A DNA stretch of 46,780 nt, taken from positions 1 through 46,780 of the IMG/VR virus record IMGVR_UViG_3300005265_000020, one strand, 5' to 3'. A program made the translations under genes and the position numbers. Below are positions 31,334-39,563 of the stretch, in pieces; the first letter of the stretch is position 1; each line of letters opens with the position of its first letter. Below the pieces are notes generated by a model. That model searched no databases, was not told where the DNA came from, and saw only the letters and a program-made list of their open reading frames with translations. Origin of the DNA: a virus.

Positions 31334-31371
31334 TCGGGTTTTCATATCCCGAATGTGAACTGTATAGTTCA
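31334..31371 (-). promoter_or_regulatory. Pair of intercistronic hairpins before the ATT-start gene
   Basis: On the minus strand TGAACT-ATAC-AGTTCA (31371-31356) is followed by TCGGG/CCCGA with a 9-base loop (31352-31334), ending at the ribosome site of the next gene. They may control its translation. Confidence 0.5.
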
Positions 31372-31375
31372 GTAT

Positions 31376-32746
31376 TTAACTTGATGATTGTTCTGGATTT
31401 CCACCCGTGTACAATACTCTTGAAACTGTTTTGGTTGTCAGATTTACTTCAACAAATATTCCATCTTGAATTGAAAACAAGTGGAAAAATAATCCATCTG
31501 GAGTTACGTGGTTAATGTGTGATTGTCTCCAGTATCCAATTTCTGGTACTGTAGTATCTGAATTCTGTGTTACCAATACTGGTGTTACATCTCCATCTCT
31601 TTCAATGATATGAACCATTCTATCAAAGTGATTTGTAATAATTGCCAAATCAAGTGTATCCGAGAAATTCACGTGTGAACCTCCGAGTCCTGTATCGTAT
31701 CCCGTATCATTTTTAAGTGACAAGTTACCTTGATTTGTTACGTCAAATACAAATGTTTTCTGTGCTAACCAAGTTGGAACCCAGAGTTCTTTGAACTTTT
31801 CCCAGTATCCATAATGATGTGCTTGATCTGATGCTCCTACTCCTGGTAGTACACCGGTTGCTCCTCTTTGGAACACTCCGCTATCTGGTTGATATACCAA
31901 TTCAATGATGTGTGGTGCAATGTTTCTTTCCAGTGAACCTTCTATCAGTGCCCAAAATACCGTTTTTGTCAAATCTTGATTGTGTATATCCGTATCAATT
32001 ACGTGAGCTGATACTGGCAATACTTCTGAATGTGTTCGTACAATCAAGAATTTTCCCATATCTTCTGGGTTTTCAGTAATTTTGTAGATGTCTACATTAT
32101 TTCTGAATCTATCGAGCAATGCAAAGTGATTCGCGTCCAACCAAGTACTGTGTCCCGTTGCGTTTGTGTCGTAATTTGCAACAATATGTTCACCTGATAC
32201 TTTTTGCCCTACTGCCCTGTATGCTGGTCTATCTGTGTTTACATCAATTACAGTTGCCAACGGTTCATGTTTGTGAGATATCACTTGAAGATTTTTGAAC
32301 TTATTGTAAGTTCCGCATCCTCTTGGTGATAAACCTGATGATTCATCCGTTGGATTATCTGGGTCTGGCAAATGTATCTTACCTATTTTTTGTCGTGTTT
32401 GTGCATCAATCACATCGAATGTGTGGAATGGAACCTCTTTCGTTCCTCCCGTTCTCACATACATTCTTACTGTGTGACCTGCCCTATCGACTGAACCTGG
32501 ATGTCCGCCTTCCGTTGACGGAATCCATCCAACCAAAGTCATTGTTATTGGATCTACAATTACCACTCTATCCAATGCAGGATCTGCGTAATAATAATAA
32601 TTCCACTCATCGCCTCCCGGTATTACCGGAGTTGGAGTTTCGTTGTCGCCCCATGGGAATCCAATTCTGTTTACTGAATCCCACACGTGCTGATCGACGA
32701 CTTCTGAATCTAGAACTTCAGCAAATTCTACTTCTAAATTTGTCAT
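31376..32746 (-). CDS. Beta-propeller-like virion protein, histidine-rich
   Basis: A 456-residue protein with repeated strand-turn units typical of 6-8-bladed propellers: ADPALDRVVIVDPITMTLVG, FHTFDVIDAQTRQKIGKIHL, FLIVRTHSEVLPVSAHVID, KTFVFDVTNQGNLSLKN, GIFVEVNLTTKTVSRVLY. Histidines recur once or more per blade (SGEHIV, SAHVIDTDIH, QAHHYGYW, GGSHVNFSD, TNHFDRMVHI, SHINHV), a pattern seen where blades jointly bind a metal. It sits in the tail module, so a receptor-binding or surface-modifying tail protein is likely. GGAGGG precedes ATG 32746. The propeller call is by repeat pattern only. Confidence 0.68.
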   Translation of the reverse strand: MTNLEVEFAEVLDSEVVDQHVWDSVNRIGFPWGDNETPTPVIPGGDEWNYYYYADPALDRVVIVDPITMTLVGWIPSTEGGHPGSVDRAGHTVRMYVRTGGTKEVPFHTFDVIDAQTRQKIGKIHLPDPDNPTDESSGLSPRGCGTYNKFKNLQVISHKHEPLATVIDVNTDRPAYRAVGQKVSGEHIVANYDTNATGHSTWLDANHFALLDRFRNNVDIYKITENPEDMGKFLIVRTHSEVLPVSAHVIDTDIHNQDLTKTVFWALIEGSLERNIAPHIIELVYQPDSGVFQRGATGVLPGVGASDQAHHYGYWEKFKELWVPTWLAQKTFVFDVTNQGNLSLKNDTGYDTGLGGSHVNFSDTLDLAIITNHFDRMVHIIERDGDVTPVLVTQNSDTTVPEIGYWRQSHINHVTPDGLFFHLFSIQDGIFVEVNLTTKTVSRVLYTGGNPEQSSS

Positions 32747-33459
32747 GTATATTTTTTCCCTCCTGAGAATATAACGTCTTTGTCATCGAACTTAACTGCT
32801 CTTCCGTTATGAACTACTGGACGTTTAGTATACAGTTCACAAGTTGATACATCCTGAAGTTGAGCCAATCTTTTACAATCGTCAATTTCTCCACATCTGT
32901 ACAAGTCCATAAATGCTTTATCTAATGATTTCCACGCTTGTTCATTCAGTACATCGAATGTTGGTAGTTGACATTTTTGAGTCAATATTGTTCCACCTTC
33001 TGCTACAATCCACGATTCTCTTTCTGCGTTTGGTATTGTACACCCAATTGCAGTTCCATTAGCATCCGTATCTAGTGCTGAATGACTGTGATAGTTTTCA
33101 AAGTTTACAAAGTTCAACCAAGCTTCAAGTTCATCCTGCGTAAACTGAATTAGTGCATCCGTTGACATTGCCATCAGGCACGCATAAATGAAAATATCCG
33201 TCCAGGCATAACAATTTCCTGCCATTGTTGGAATCAACGTGTATGGCAATCTCTCTTTGTACGTATCTTTCATCTCAACCATTGCATTTTCAATGGATGA
33301 CATATCTTTTGAATGCATAAATTCTTTGATGTGCATAAAGTCATCTGGGTTCTCTACTGGTCCCGTTGGCAAGAATGCTTCATTCGGGTCTCGCAGCAGT
33401 ACTACTTCATCTGTTTTTTCATCAACTACTGTCAGTTGAATATTTTTAAGGGAATACAT
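32743..33459 (-). CDS. Hypothetical 238-residue virion-module protein
   Basis: Start ATG 33459 (AAGGAAAT upstream) is preferred over an upstream in-frame ATG without site. The protein is helical in its middle (FIYACLMAMSTDALIQF) with several Cys residues near the C-terminus. Its place after the terminase and adaptor gene matches N4 gp66/gp67 territory. No family recognised. Confidence 0.7.
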   Translation of the reverse strand: MYSLKNIQLTVVDEKTDEVVLLRDPNEAFLPTGPVENPDDFMHIKEFMHSKDMSSIENAMVEMKDTYKERLPYTLIPTMAGNCYAWTDIFIYACLMAMSTDALIQFTQDELEAWLNFVNFENYHSHSALDTDANGTAIGCTIPNAERESWIVAEGGTILTQKCQLPTFDVLNEQAWKSLDKAFMDLYRCGEIDDCKRLAQLQDVSTCELYTKRPVVHNGRAVKFDDKDVIFSGGKKYT

Positions 33460-33868
33460 AGAATTTCCTTGAATCGTTCGTTGCAATTCCAAGATATGTT
33501 TCCGTCAACTTTTCATCGTATGTTTCGATTTCCTTGTAGTACAATCCCATCAGTGTTTTTGATCTTTGAAGTTCCAATCCTGCCATAATATACAATGCTA
33601 CTGCATCTAGCAATTCATCATCGATATCCATTGTTTGTCCGCTATCTATGATAGGCCTTTTTGGAAATCTTACATATGTATTATCATCTACTCTCCTGAG
33701 TATTTGATGTCCAGCCGAATCTTCGACTACCAATCTAAGAGGAATTGTATCTGAAGCAACTCTCTTCAGTGCTGTGTAAGTTCTATCTACCAGCATTTCA
33801 TTTGTTGGAATTTCCGTTCTTCCTGTGCTCTTGGTGAGCATGAATCTCGTAAATTCATTGAACGTCAT
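33446..33868 (-). CDS. Probable head-tail adaptor-type protein
   Basis: A 140-residue mainly helical protein (ELLDAVALYIMAGLELQRSK near the C-terminus), a pattern usual in gp6/adaptor-like connectors, which also sit near terminase genes. AGGGTAC precedes ATG 33868, which follows a TAG stop directly. Its end overlaps the next gene by 14 bases. Assignment is tentative. Confidence 0.65.
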   Translation of the reverse strand: MTFNEFTRFMLTKSTGRTEIPTNEMLVDRTYTALKRVASDTIPLRLVVEDSAGHQILRRVDDNTYVRFPKRPIIDSGQTMDIDDELLDAVALYIMAGLELQRSKTLMGLYYKEIETYDEKLTETYLGIATNDSRKFYVFP

Positions 33869-33928
33869 CTATTGTGTACCCTGTGCATCGTATAGTGTTA
33901 GTACACTTGCCCTATTTTCTGATTTCAT
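33869..33928 (-). CDS. 19-residue ORF between terminase and adaptor genes
   Basis: A minimal frame (MKSENRASVLTLYDAQGTQ) with a strong GGGGAG site before ATG 33928 and a TAG that abuts the next ATG. It may act as a translational coupler. A functional peptide is unproven. Confidence 0.4.
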   Translation of the reverse strand: MKSENRASVLTLYDAQGTQ

Positions 33929-33943
33929 TGCTTCTCCCCTTTA

Positions 33944-35500
33944 TTAGAAATCGTATGTGTCAACCCCGCTGGGCAAATCGTATATTGAATAATCATCTCC
34001 CTCGATTTCAGTTCCTCGTTCTCCTTGAGGTTCTATTACAAAGTTAGGATCCATAAAGTTTGCTAGTGCATCTAGTGCGTCTACATACTTTGTTGTCGGT
34101 CCATCTCTTGTGTATCCTCTTATTTCATAAAGTAATTCATCTATATCTTCTTGATCTATATCTTTAGGAAAGTACATTTTTCCTTGTTTGAATAACGGTT
34201 GCATTGATTTGATTCTGTACTCTTTTGAATCAGTTGAATTCTTTTCCAGATAGTCATAATAAAAATATGTTTTCTCTTTCATTGATTTTTCTTGAATAAA
34301 GAAATCCAATACTTGTTGCAACGCTGCTTTCTCCGCTCTTGTTTCTAACGGATTGAATCTTCGTACTTGACTGAACAATGCTTCAATTACTTCTCCTGGA
34401 GTTAATTTTCCTCGTCTACACGCTACAACGAATCTGTTTCTTTCACTGTCTACTCCTATTGTAATTATCGAAGATGTATCTCCGTGTTTCTTCTGGGATA
34501 CTGCCAAATCTACGGTCGTAAAAAAATTTAATGTTCCTGTATTTCTTCTCAAGTCTGCATAGAAATATCTTTTTATCCATTCATCTTTGAATATCCTAGT
34601 TTCTTCATTTACTACTTCCAACATTTTCTCCCTAAAGAATTCATTTAATGCACCCATCTCTTTTGCTTCTTCGTAGTCTGCCATTATCGCTTCTGGAGTA
34701 TGCAGTTCTGGCCAACTTGAAACTATATCTTCCACTTTTACTGGAAATACGTCTGCTACTGGAAATAACACTGATTTATATGTTTTGCTTCGTAGCATTT
34801 CCATAAGCAAATCATCGTCAGTCATCGGCGTTCCAACTACTATTTTCTTGTAGTGTTTTGAATTTCTTGCTTGATGTACTGGTCCGTAAAACCATTTCTT
34901 CAACTTATCTCTTTCTTTCGCTGAAGTGAGAATCAATTCTTTTAATATATCATCAAAGATAAACAATTCTATTCTGTGTGATTTTCCGAATTCATCATTC
35001 TTTTTTGTTCCACGCATTGAGTCACCTGCACCTAATGCTTGTATGTGAATTCTTTGACCTTTCTCGTTGTCAAAACACAGATGATTTTCTTTTTCTGCTA
35101 CTACTCTACCCTTCTTGTTTTTTGCTATGAATAGTGTTTCTTGCATCAAGTCTGAACTTTCCCAAGCTGCATACAAGTCTTTCAATAAGTCTACCGCTTG
35201 AGCATATGTTGCAGAGAATATGCAGCAATTTACTACTCTACCAAAATTAGGCAATCCTCCAAGTGAAGCTACATACAGTGGTGTAAATTTTGTCATCACT
35301 GTAGATTTTGCTCCTTCTCTGTGAACCATAGCTTGAACATTTATATCTTCAGTGAATAATTCATCTATCATAATATAGTGCATTTTCGGAGTTGTGAATT
35401 CTTCATTTGGAATATTTACGTTTACCCAAGAGAAAAATTCTCTTGACTCCTTCTTCGGTTTATACGGTTCTGTATAATCTGGTCTGATTAATCTTGACAT
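33944..35500 (-). CDS. terL: Terminase large subunit
   Basis: A 518-residue DNA-packaging motor. The ATPase has a Walker A of the form HREGAKST (residues 60-67) and a Walker B IELFIFDDI near residue 180; the C-terminal nuclease domain begins at FFTTVDLAVSQ (first catalytic Asp), with YVDALDALANF near the end supplying a late acidic residue. Size fits N4 gp68-type terminases. It lies 6 bases after the small subunit gene. The ribosome site is weak (GAAGTAG), consistent with coupling. Confidence 0.93.
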   Translation of the reverse strand: MSRLIRPDYTEPYKPKKESREFFSWVNVNIPNEEFTTPKMHYIMIDELFTEDINVQAMVHREGAKSTVMTKFTPLYVASLGGLPNFGRVVNCCIFSATYAQAVDLLKDLYAAWESSDLMQETLFIAKNKKGRVVAEKENHLCFDNEKGQRIHIQALGAGDSMRGTKKNDEFGKSHRIELFIFDDILKELILTSAKERDKLKKWFYGPVHQARNSKHYKKIVVGTPMTDDDLLMEMLRSKTYKSVLFPVADVFPVKVEDIVSSWPELHTPEAIMADYEEAKEMGALNEFFREKMLEVVNEETRIFKDEWIKRYFYADLRRNTGTLNFFTTVDLAVSQKKHGDTSSIITIGVDSERNRFVVACRRGKLTPGEVIEALFSQVRRFNPLETRAEKAALQQVLDFFIQEKSMKEKTYFYYDYLEKNSTDSKEYRIKSMQPLFKQGKMYFPKDIDQEDIDELLYEIRGYTRDGPTTKYVDALDALANFMDPNFVIEPQGERGTEIEGDDYSIYDLPSGVDTYDF

Positions 35501-35506
35501 AATATA

Positions 35507-36028
35507 CTACTTCAATACTGGCACATCGATTATCTCTCCGTGCTTGTTTATCATTTTGTCACTATTACTCAACTTCAGTATTCCGTCCATTAATCCTGCA
35601 ATCATTTGTTGTGCATCTGAGACGTTCTTCTCATCGCTCTCTTCTTTCTTTACTGGTGCTTTGATATATTTTGCCAATGCATTTGCCGCTGCAATTTTAT
35701 CTTTATTTTCCGCATTCCAGTCATCGATTATAAACATCAATTTTCTGATTATTTGTCTTGTTTCTCCGAAGTATAGCGTTTTGTCATCTGGTTTAAAGAA
35801 TAGAATCAATTCTTGCACCCATTGAGCTAGTCTAAATCTCGATGCATTTTGCCTTGCTTTATCTTTATCCGTTCCGAATGCATACATATATGCATTTGTT
35901 TGTGTCTCTCCGTTAACTATCATTTCTGCAAAGATTATTCCGGCTACAAATCTACGTTTGTCGATACCGTGCTTCTCCATCATATATTCAAGTTGTGGAT
36001 AATTCTTTATGAAATCGTTTTCATCCAT
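35507..36028 (-). CDS. terS: Probable terminase small subunit
   Basis: A 173-residue helical protein directly before the large terminase, with a helix-turn-helix-like N-terminal part (GIIFAEMIVNGETQTNAYMY, KARQNASRF) typical of packaging-site-recognition subunits. AAGGAG precedes ATG 36028, which overlaps the ThyX-like gene by 22 bases. Confidence 0.78.
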   Translation of the reverse strand: MDENDFIKNYPQLEYMMEKHGIDKRRFVAGIIFAEMIVNGETQTNAYMYAFGTDKDKARQNASRFRLAQWVQELILFFKPDDKTLYFGETRQIIRKLMFIIDDWNAENKDKIAAANALAKYIKAPVKKEESDEKNVSDAQQMIAGLMDGILKLSNSDKMINKHGEIIDVPVLK

Positions 36029-36396
36029 TTTCGTTCTCCTTCAAACACTTCTTTTACGATATCTTCGTATAGAAATCTGTGATCTTCTGGTATCTCCATT
36101 GCAATCTTCATTGCAAGTGAATACATTTCTTCCAGTACGGTTCTACCCAATCTCAACTTTAGAAAGTTCTGCAGTGATCTTGCATTGATTGACCATACCA
36201 ATGAGGTTTTGTAGGCTTCTGGCATTGCATATTTTGCTTCATCATTTGGTACACCCATTTTCACCAATTCTTGAAGCTTTACCAATGCTTCCAACGATCT
36301 ATTGTCAACTTTATCATCAAATTTTGAATCATAACACTTTGAGATTGCCAAGTCTGCCACGTTGAGATTGGTGGATGATAGTAGTTCTACTTTCAT
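36007..36396 (-). CDS. ThyX remnant: flavin-dependent thymidylate synthase lacking its signature
   Basis: The 129-residue product aligns with both ends of ThyX but lacks the middle. Residues ~38-125 match the C-terminal half: LVKMGVPNDEAKYAMPEAYK, then VWSINARSLQNFLKLR (NARSL at 71-75, the nucleotide-binding Arg82 kept). The N-terminal ~25 residues fit the ThyX start. The intervening ~75-residue part with the RHRxxSxNxxSxRY flavin site is absent, with no frameshift. Family members are about 220-250 residues. It is unlikely to be an active synthase; dUMP binding or a structural partner role is possible. ATGA overlap couples it to the MazG-like gene. Confidence 0.8.
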   Translation of the reverse strand: MKVELLSSTNLNVADLAISKCYDSKFDDKVDNRSLEALVKLQELVKMGVPNDEAKYAMPEAYKTSLVWSINARSLQNFLKLRLGRTVLEEMYSLAMKIAMEIPEDHRFLYEDIVKEVFEGERKWMKTIS

Positions 36397-36836
36397 ACTA
36401 GCAACTTTGCTTTGCCATATTGTGCTTTGTACCTCAGTGCCATCGCTTTCTTACTTGTATCTTTTATGAATTTTCCATTGACAATTGTACCAATTCTTGA
36501 ATTTACTTCTTTTGCAGTTTCTTGCAATACCAATTCTGGAATGTACTTTTTCTTCATAAATGCTCCCACTGAGAACACAATGATATCCGCGAATGCATCA
36601 ATGATATCGTCTTCTTCTACTGGATGTTGCCGTCCTGCTCTGAATTCTTCATCTACTCTATTCTTGAGATCACCGAGAAGATCAAATGCTACATTACGAT
36701 CGTTTACTCCTCTTGCTTCGAGAAGTTCTTCCAGTACATTCAACGTTTCAACATCCAAGTCAAATTCTCTTGAACTCAACTTTTTCTCATTTTGAAATCG
36801 TACAATTTCTCTCAGTGCAATTCTTTCTACTTCCAT
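36393..36836 (-). CDS. MazG-like nucleotide pyrophosphohydrolase
   Basis: Start ATG 36836 (AAGGATAT upstream) gives 147 residues. An early EELLEA and later DDIIDAFADIIVFSVGAF give the acidic metal-binding pattern of MazG/all-alpha NTP pyrophosphatases, followed by EVNSRIGTIVNGKFIKD. These enzymes hydrolyse (d)NTPs to NMPs; phage versions may lower alarmone or non-canonical nucleotide levels. Coupling to the ThyX remnant suggests a nucleotide-metabolism cassette. Confidence 0.82.
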   Translation of the reverse strand: MEVERIALREIVRFQNEKKLSSREFDLDVETLNVLEELLEARGVNDRNVAFDLLGDLKNRVDEEFRAGRQHPVEEDDIIDAFADIIVFSVGAFMKKKYIPELVLQETAKEVNSRIGTIVNGKFIKDTSKKAMALRYKAQYGKAKLLV

Positions 36837-36837
36837 T

Positions 36838-37362
36838 TTATATATCCTTATTTTCAATACTTTTATATCTCGTTGCTAGGAATCCTACCAACACCTCTCT
36901 ATCCCAGTGTGCCCAAATTAGATTTCTTGTTTTAAAATTATATAAGCAATATGCTTTACCCGATGAACTTCCGTCTGGTTTCTTTTTTACTATATAAAAT
37001 TGTTTTCCGTGCATTTTTATTCCGTTCTTTGTTGTTAACTTTTTCGGTAGCACTTCCTCTCTTATTTTCGTCTCTATTTCTTCCTCTTCTAAGACATACT
37101 TTACTTCAATTTTTGACAAATCGTATATCTCTACTGGTTTTTGCTCAGCTAAAGATATCAATTCTATTGCTTTCTTTATATCCTTGGCTGAACCTAAAAA
37201 ATCTCCGTGAGCAGAAATGTATAACTTCTGCTCTGTAGTTGCCAATATATCAAACATTTGATAGTATCCCGGAATTGTCATCTCGAATTCTATTATTTTG
37301 TTTGTCAGCAATGATTGAAGGAGAGTCTTGCCTTTCAGCTTCTTCTCTTTCTGTGGTTGCAT
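36838..37362 (-). CDS. Hypothetical 174-residue protein
   Basis: A Lys/Glu-rich protein with a basic N-terminus (MQPQKEKKLKGKTLLQSL) and a strand-rich C-terminus including YCLYNFKTRNLIWAHWDRE. No family recognised. Its end overlaps the ribosome site of the MazG-like gene, and it starts 2 bases after the previous stop. Confidence 0.72.
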   Translation of the reverse strand: MQPQKEKKLKGKTLLQSLLTNKIIEFEMTIPGYYQMFDILATTEQKLYISAHGDFLGSAKDIKKAIELISLAEQKPVEIYDLSKIEVKYVLEEEEIETKIREEVLPKKLTTKNGIKMHGKQFYIVKKKPDGSSSGKAYCLYNFKTRNLIWAHWDREVLVGFLATRYKSIENKDI

Positions 37363-37364
37363 TT

Positions 37365-37664
37365 TTACAATTCTTCGTCTTCATCTTCTTGCAGCGAGGC
37401 ATATGCGTTTTCTCCATCAGTGATAATATCATCAATGAATTTGCTGAAGTGCCCCCTTGCTTTCGTTTTTTCTCCGAATCGTTGCATTGTTTCTTCCGTG
37501 TATGCCCAGGAATTGTGAGCGTTGGTGATTGCAAATGCTTCAATGTAGATCTCTTGAAACAAATGAGTGAAGTCATCGTTTTCCAACAACCTTCTCATTG
37601 CTCTTGCATTTTCCACTGCCATTTCACGATCATCTACTGGCAGTTCATTTTTTATTCTATCCAA
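37365..37664 (-). CDS. Small acidic phage protein, TTG start
   Basis: No ATG fits. TTG 37664 lies 9 bases after an AGGAGG that is itself inside the SSB-like gene's acidic-tail codons, giving 99 residues with an 8-base overlap. The product is helical with NARAMRRLLENDDFTHLFQE and an acidic end (EDEDEEL), a form common in small phage proteins near packaging genes. Function unknown. Confidence 0.68.
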   Translation of the reverse strand: MDRIKNELPVDDREMAVENARAMRRLLENDDFTHLFQEIYIEAFAITNAHNSWAYTEETMQRFGEKTKARGHFSKFIDDIITDGENAYASLQEDEDEEL

Positions 37665-38331
37665 AGAGATCGTCCTCCTCTTGAAGATTTGCTTCACCCA
37701 GTGTTTCCAGTGGTGGCGCTACCCGTGTTTCCATTGTTGGTGCTTGTGGTGTTGTAGCTGCAGTTTCTGTAATTCCACCCATTGCTTTCCACTTTGTCCA
37801 ATCCTCTGTATAGAATGGCTTGAGTCTTTCTTCAAGTTTAAAAATTCTGGCAGCTGGCTTTTTCGCTTGTGCTTCTGCTACACTTCTACCGTCTGGCAAG
37901 AATGTATTTTGAAGTCTCAGTCTGATTTGTTCCTTGTTGTTGTATACATCAAATTCTTCGTATACTGCAACCCGTACTTTACGACCAACGAGTTCCTTGA
38001 TGCCTTGAACTTCAGTCTCAACGCCTTTCACAGTTTTCTTGTAAGCATACACCGTCAGTGATTGCATCTGTGCACAAGCTGCGAGTTCTTGCCATCTTCG
38101 ATAGTTACTGTTTTCCGTTCCGCTTGCCCAGAATTCATCGATACAAATCTGATTGATGAAACCGATTTCTCCGTTCTCGCTTCTTACTTCGAGATCAACA
38201 ATGTTGTTTCCGTTTTCAGTTTTTCCGATCTCTGCGTGTACAATTTCGACTGTATATACACCTGTAGTGATTCTTCCGCCTTTAGCTGCATCTGCTGCTA
38301 CGTCCAAGTCCAATTTAAAGTTAAGTTCCAT
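37657..38331 (-). CDS. Single-stranded DNA-binding protein candidate
   Basis: A 224-residue protein with a strand-rich N-terminal domain (GVYTVEIVHAEIG, NNIVDLEVRSENGE, KVRVAVYEEFDVYNNKEQIR) of OB-fold character, a Pro/Ala/Thr-rich linker and an acidic tip EEDDLFG, the design of SSBs whose tail recruits replication partners. It sits between the Sak4-like ATPase and nucleotide genes. In N4 the SSB (gp45) also activates late transcription, so a second role is possible. AAGGAGAAC precedes ATG 38331. Confidence 0.75.
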   Translation of the reverse strand: MELNFKLDLDVAADAAKGGRITTGVYTVEIVHAEIGKTENGNNIVDLEVRSENGEIGFINQICIDEFWASGTENSNYRRWQELAACAQMQSLTVYAYKKTVKGVETEVQGIKELVGRKVRVAVYEEFDVYNNKEQIRLRLQNTFLPDGRSVAEAQAKKPAARIFKLEERLKPFYTEDWTKWKAMGGITETAATTPQAPTMETRVAPPLETLGEANLQEEDDLFG

Positions 38332-38342
38332 TTTTGTTCTCC

Positions 38343-38606
38343 TTAGTTAAACAATGTGTTTTCTGGGTTAGCATTCTCTGATGCATCTTCTTCGTTCTTT
38401 TCTTCCGCTGCTCCGAGAATTGCAGTTGCATCCGGCAGTCCGCCATAGATTTTTGCAAACTTCTCTGCTGCTTCTCTGATCTTCGCTTCTGCTTCTGATC
38501 TTTTTGCAATGAGTGCTTCTCTTTCTTTTTCGATCTTTGCTTCCATTTCTACAATTTTCGCTTTGTATGTTACGATGGATGCTTCCATTCTTTCAAGTCG
38601 TGTCAT
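38343..38606 (-). CDS. Coiled-coil protein, 87 residues
   Basis: A strongly helical protein (VEMEAKIEKEREALIAKRSE) with an acidic Asn-rich C-terminus. It overlaps the previous gene by four bases and has AAAGGAAAAC upstream. No family recognised; probably an oligomeric accessory factor of the recombination/replication cassette. Confidence 0.72.
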   Translation of the reverse strand: MTRLERMEASIVTYKAKIVEMEAKIEKEREALIAKRSEAEAKIREAAEKFAKIYGGLPDATAILGAAEEKNEEDASENANPENTLFN

Positions 38607-38848
38607 TCTTTGTTTTCCTTTATTTTATGTATTGCCGTTCCAAGTCTCTTCAATAGTCCCAATTCAGAATATGATAATATAACCGTGAACCATTCTGGTT
38701 CCTTAGCTATTCCGATTATCACTTCGTCATCTCCTATATTGAGTCCAACCGCTTTGCATTCTTTAGCAAATGTTCTGACTTTATCTTTTGTTCCTAGATA
38801 GTTAGTCAGTTGTGCTCCAAATGTTTTCCTTCTTTCTTCTCTTGTCAT
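38603..38848 (-). CDS. Hypothetical 81-residue protein
   Basis: Start placed at ATG 38848, just after the Sak4-like stop with GGAGGG upstream; an in-frame ATG at 38896 inside the previous gene is possible. The product has a charged start (TREERRKTFGAQLTNYLG) and a strand-rich middle (DDEVIIGIAKEPEWFTVILS). Unknown function. Confidence 0.68.
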   Translation of the reverse strand: MTREERRKTFGAQLTNYLGTKDKVRTFAKECKAVGLNIGDDEVIIGIAKEPEWFTVILSYSELGLLKRLGTAIHKIKENKE

Positions 38849-38849
38849 T

Positions 38850-39563
38850 TCAACTTTGCTTTCCCTCCTCTTCTGAGATTGCTCTTTCTCCAGCATAGAA
38901 CTTGTTTATCGCATCTGATACTATCTTTGCGTCGTTCGGTGGTCTTTCAGTAAGTAATCCTACTGGTGCTTTTGCTGTGTTTTTTCGGTTTGGTTTGTAC
39001 AGTAATTCTACCGATTCCATCTCTCCTGATTCTTCATCATAGATTGGATTTGTGAACAATACAATTGCAAACTCTTTCTCTACATATCCGTACTTCAGTT
39101 CTTTTCCTTTAATACGTATATATTTTTTGATTTCACCGAAACCTTCATCCTTCTGCTCTGGTATTCCCAGCACAAATACTTGTTGCTTCATTACTTTCAA
39201 TCTTTTGATGATATCCGCAATGATCAAATTGTATTGTTTCCATTGTTCAAATCCAGTGAATACTGCGCTTGTATACTTGTCTATAATTTCAGTCATAGAA
39301 GTAAATGAGTCAAGCACAATGTATTTAAATTTGTCACCTTTCTCAGAACTATAAAAACGTAGTGCTGCATCTAGCATTTTGTATGAACCTATATTCACAA
39401 CTTTATATTTGTCGTGATTTGGTATCGGCAGTGCTTTCTCTTCTGTATTCAGTATTGCAGTTTGCTCTGGTGGTAACGTTCCAATCATTGTTGATTTTCC
39501 CGTTCCTGATTCCCCTACGACCAATACTGGTACTGCTTTGTAGTAATCAATCTCTTGAGACAT
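38850..39563 (-). CDS. Sak4-like recombination ATPase (RecA-type P-loop)
   Basis: A 237-residue P-loop protein: Walker A GESGTGKST near residue 18, Walker B YIVLDSFTSMT near residue 80, then QQVFVLGIPEQKDEG and a C-terminal KNTAKAPVGLL. These match phage AAA_24/Sak4-type single-domain RecA-like proteins that work with an SSB in single-strand annealing recombination. The SSB-like gene lies 0.5 kb downstream. The start is ATG 39563 or GTG 39575; neither has a strong site, and the gene overlaps the tandem Sm-like gene. Confidence 0.83.
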   Translation of the reverse strand: MSQEIDYYKAVPVLVVGESGTGKSTMIGTLPPEQTAILNTEEKALPIPNHDKYKVVNIGSYKMLDAALRFYSSEKGDKFKYIVLDSFTSMTEIIDKYTSAVFTGFEQWKQYNLIIADIIKRLKVMKQQVFVLGIPEQKDEGFGEIKKYIRIKGKELKYGYVEKEFAIVLFTNPIYDEESGEMESVELLYKPNRKNTAKAPVGLLTERPPNDAKIVSDAINKFYAGERAISEEEGKQS

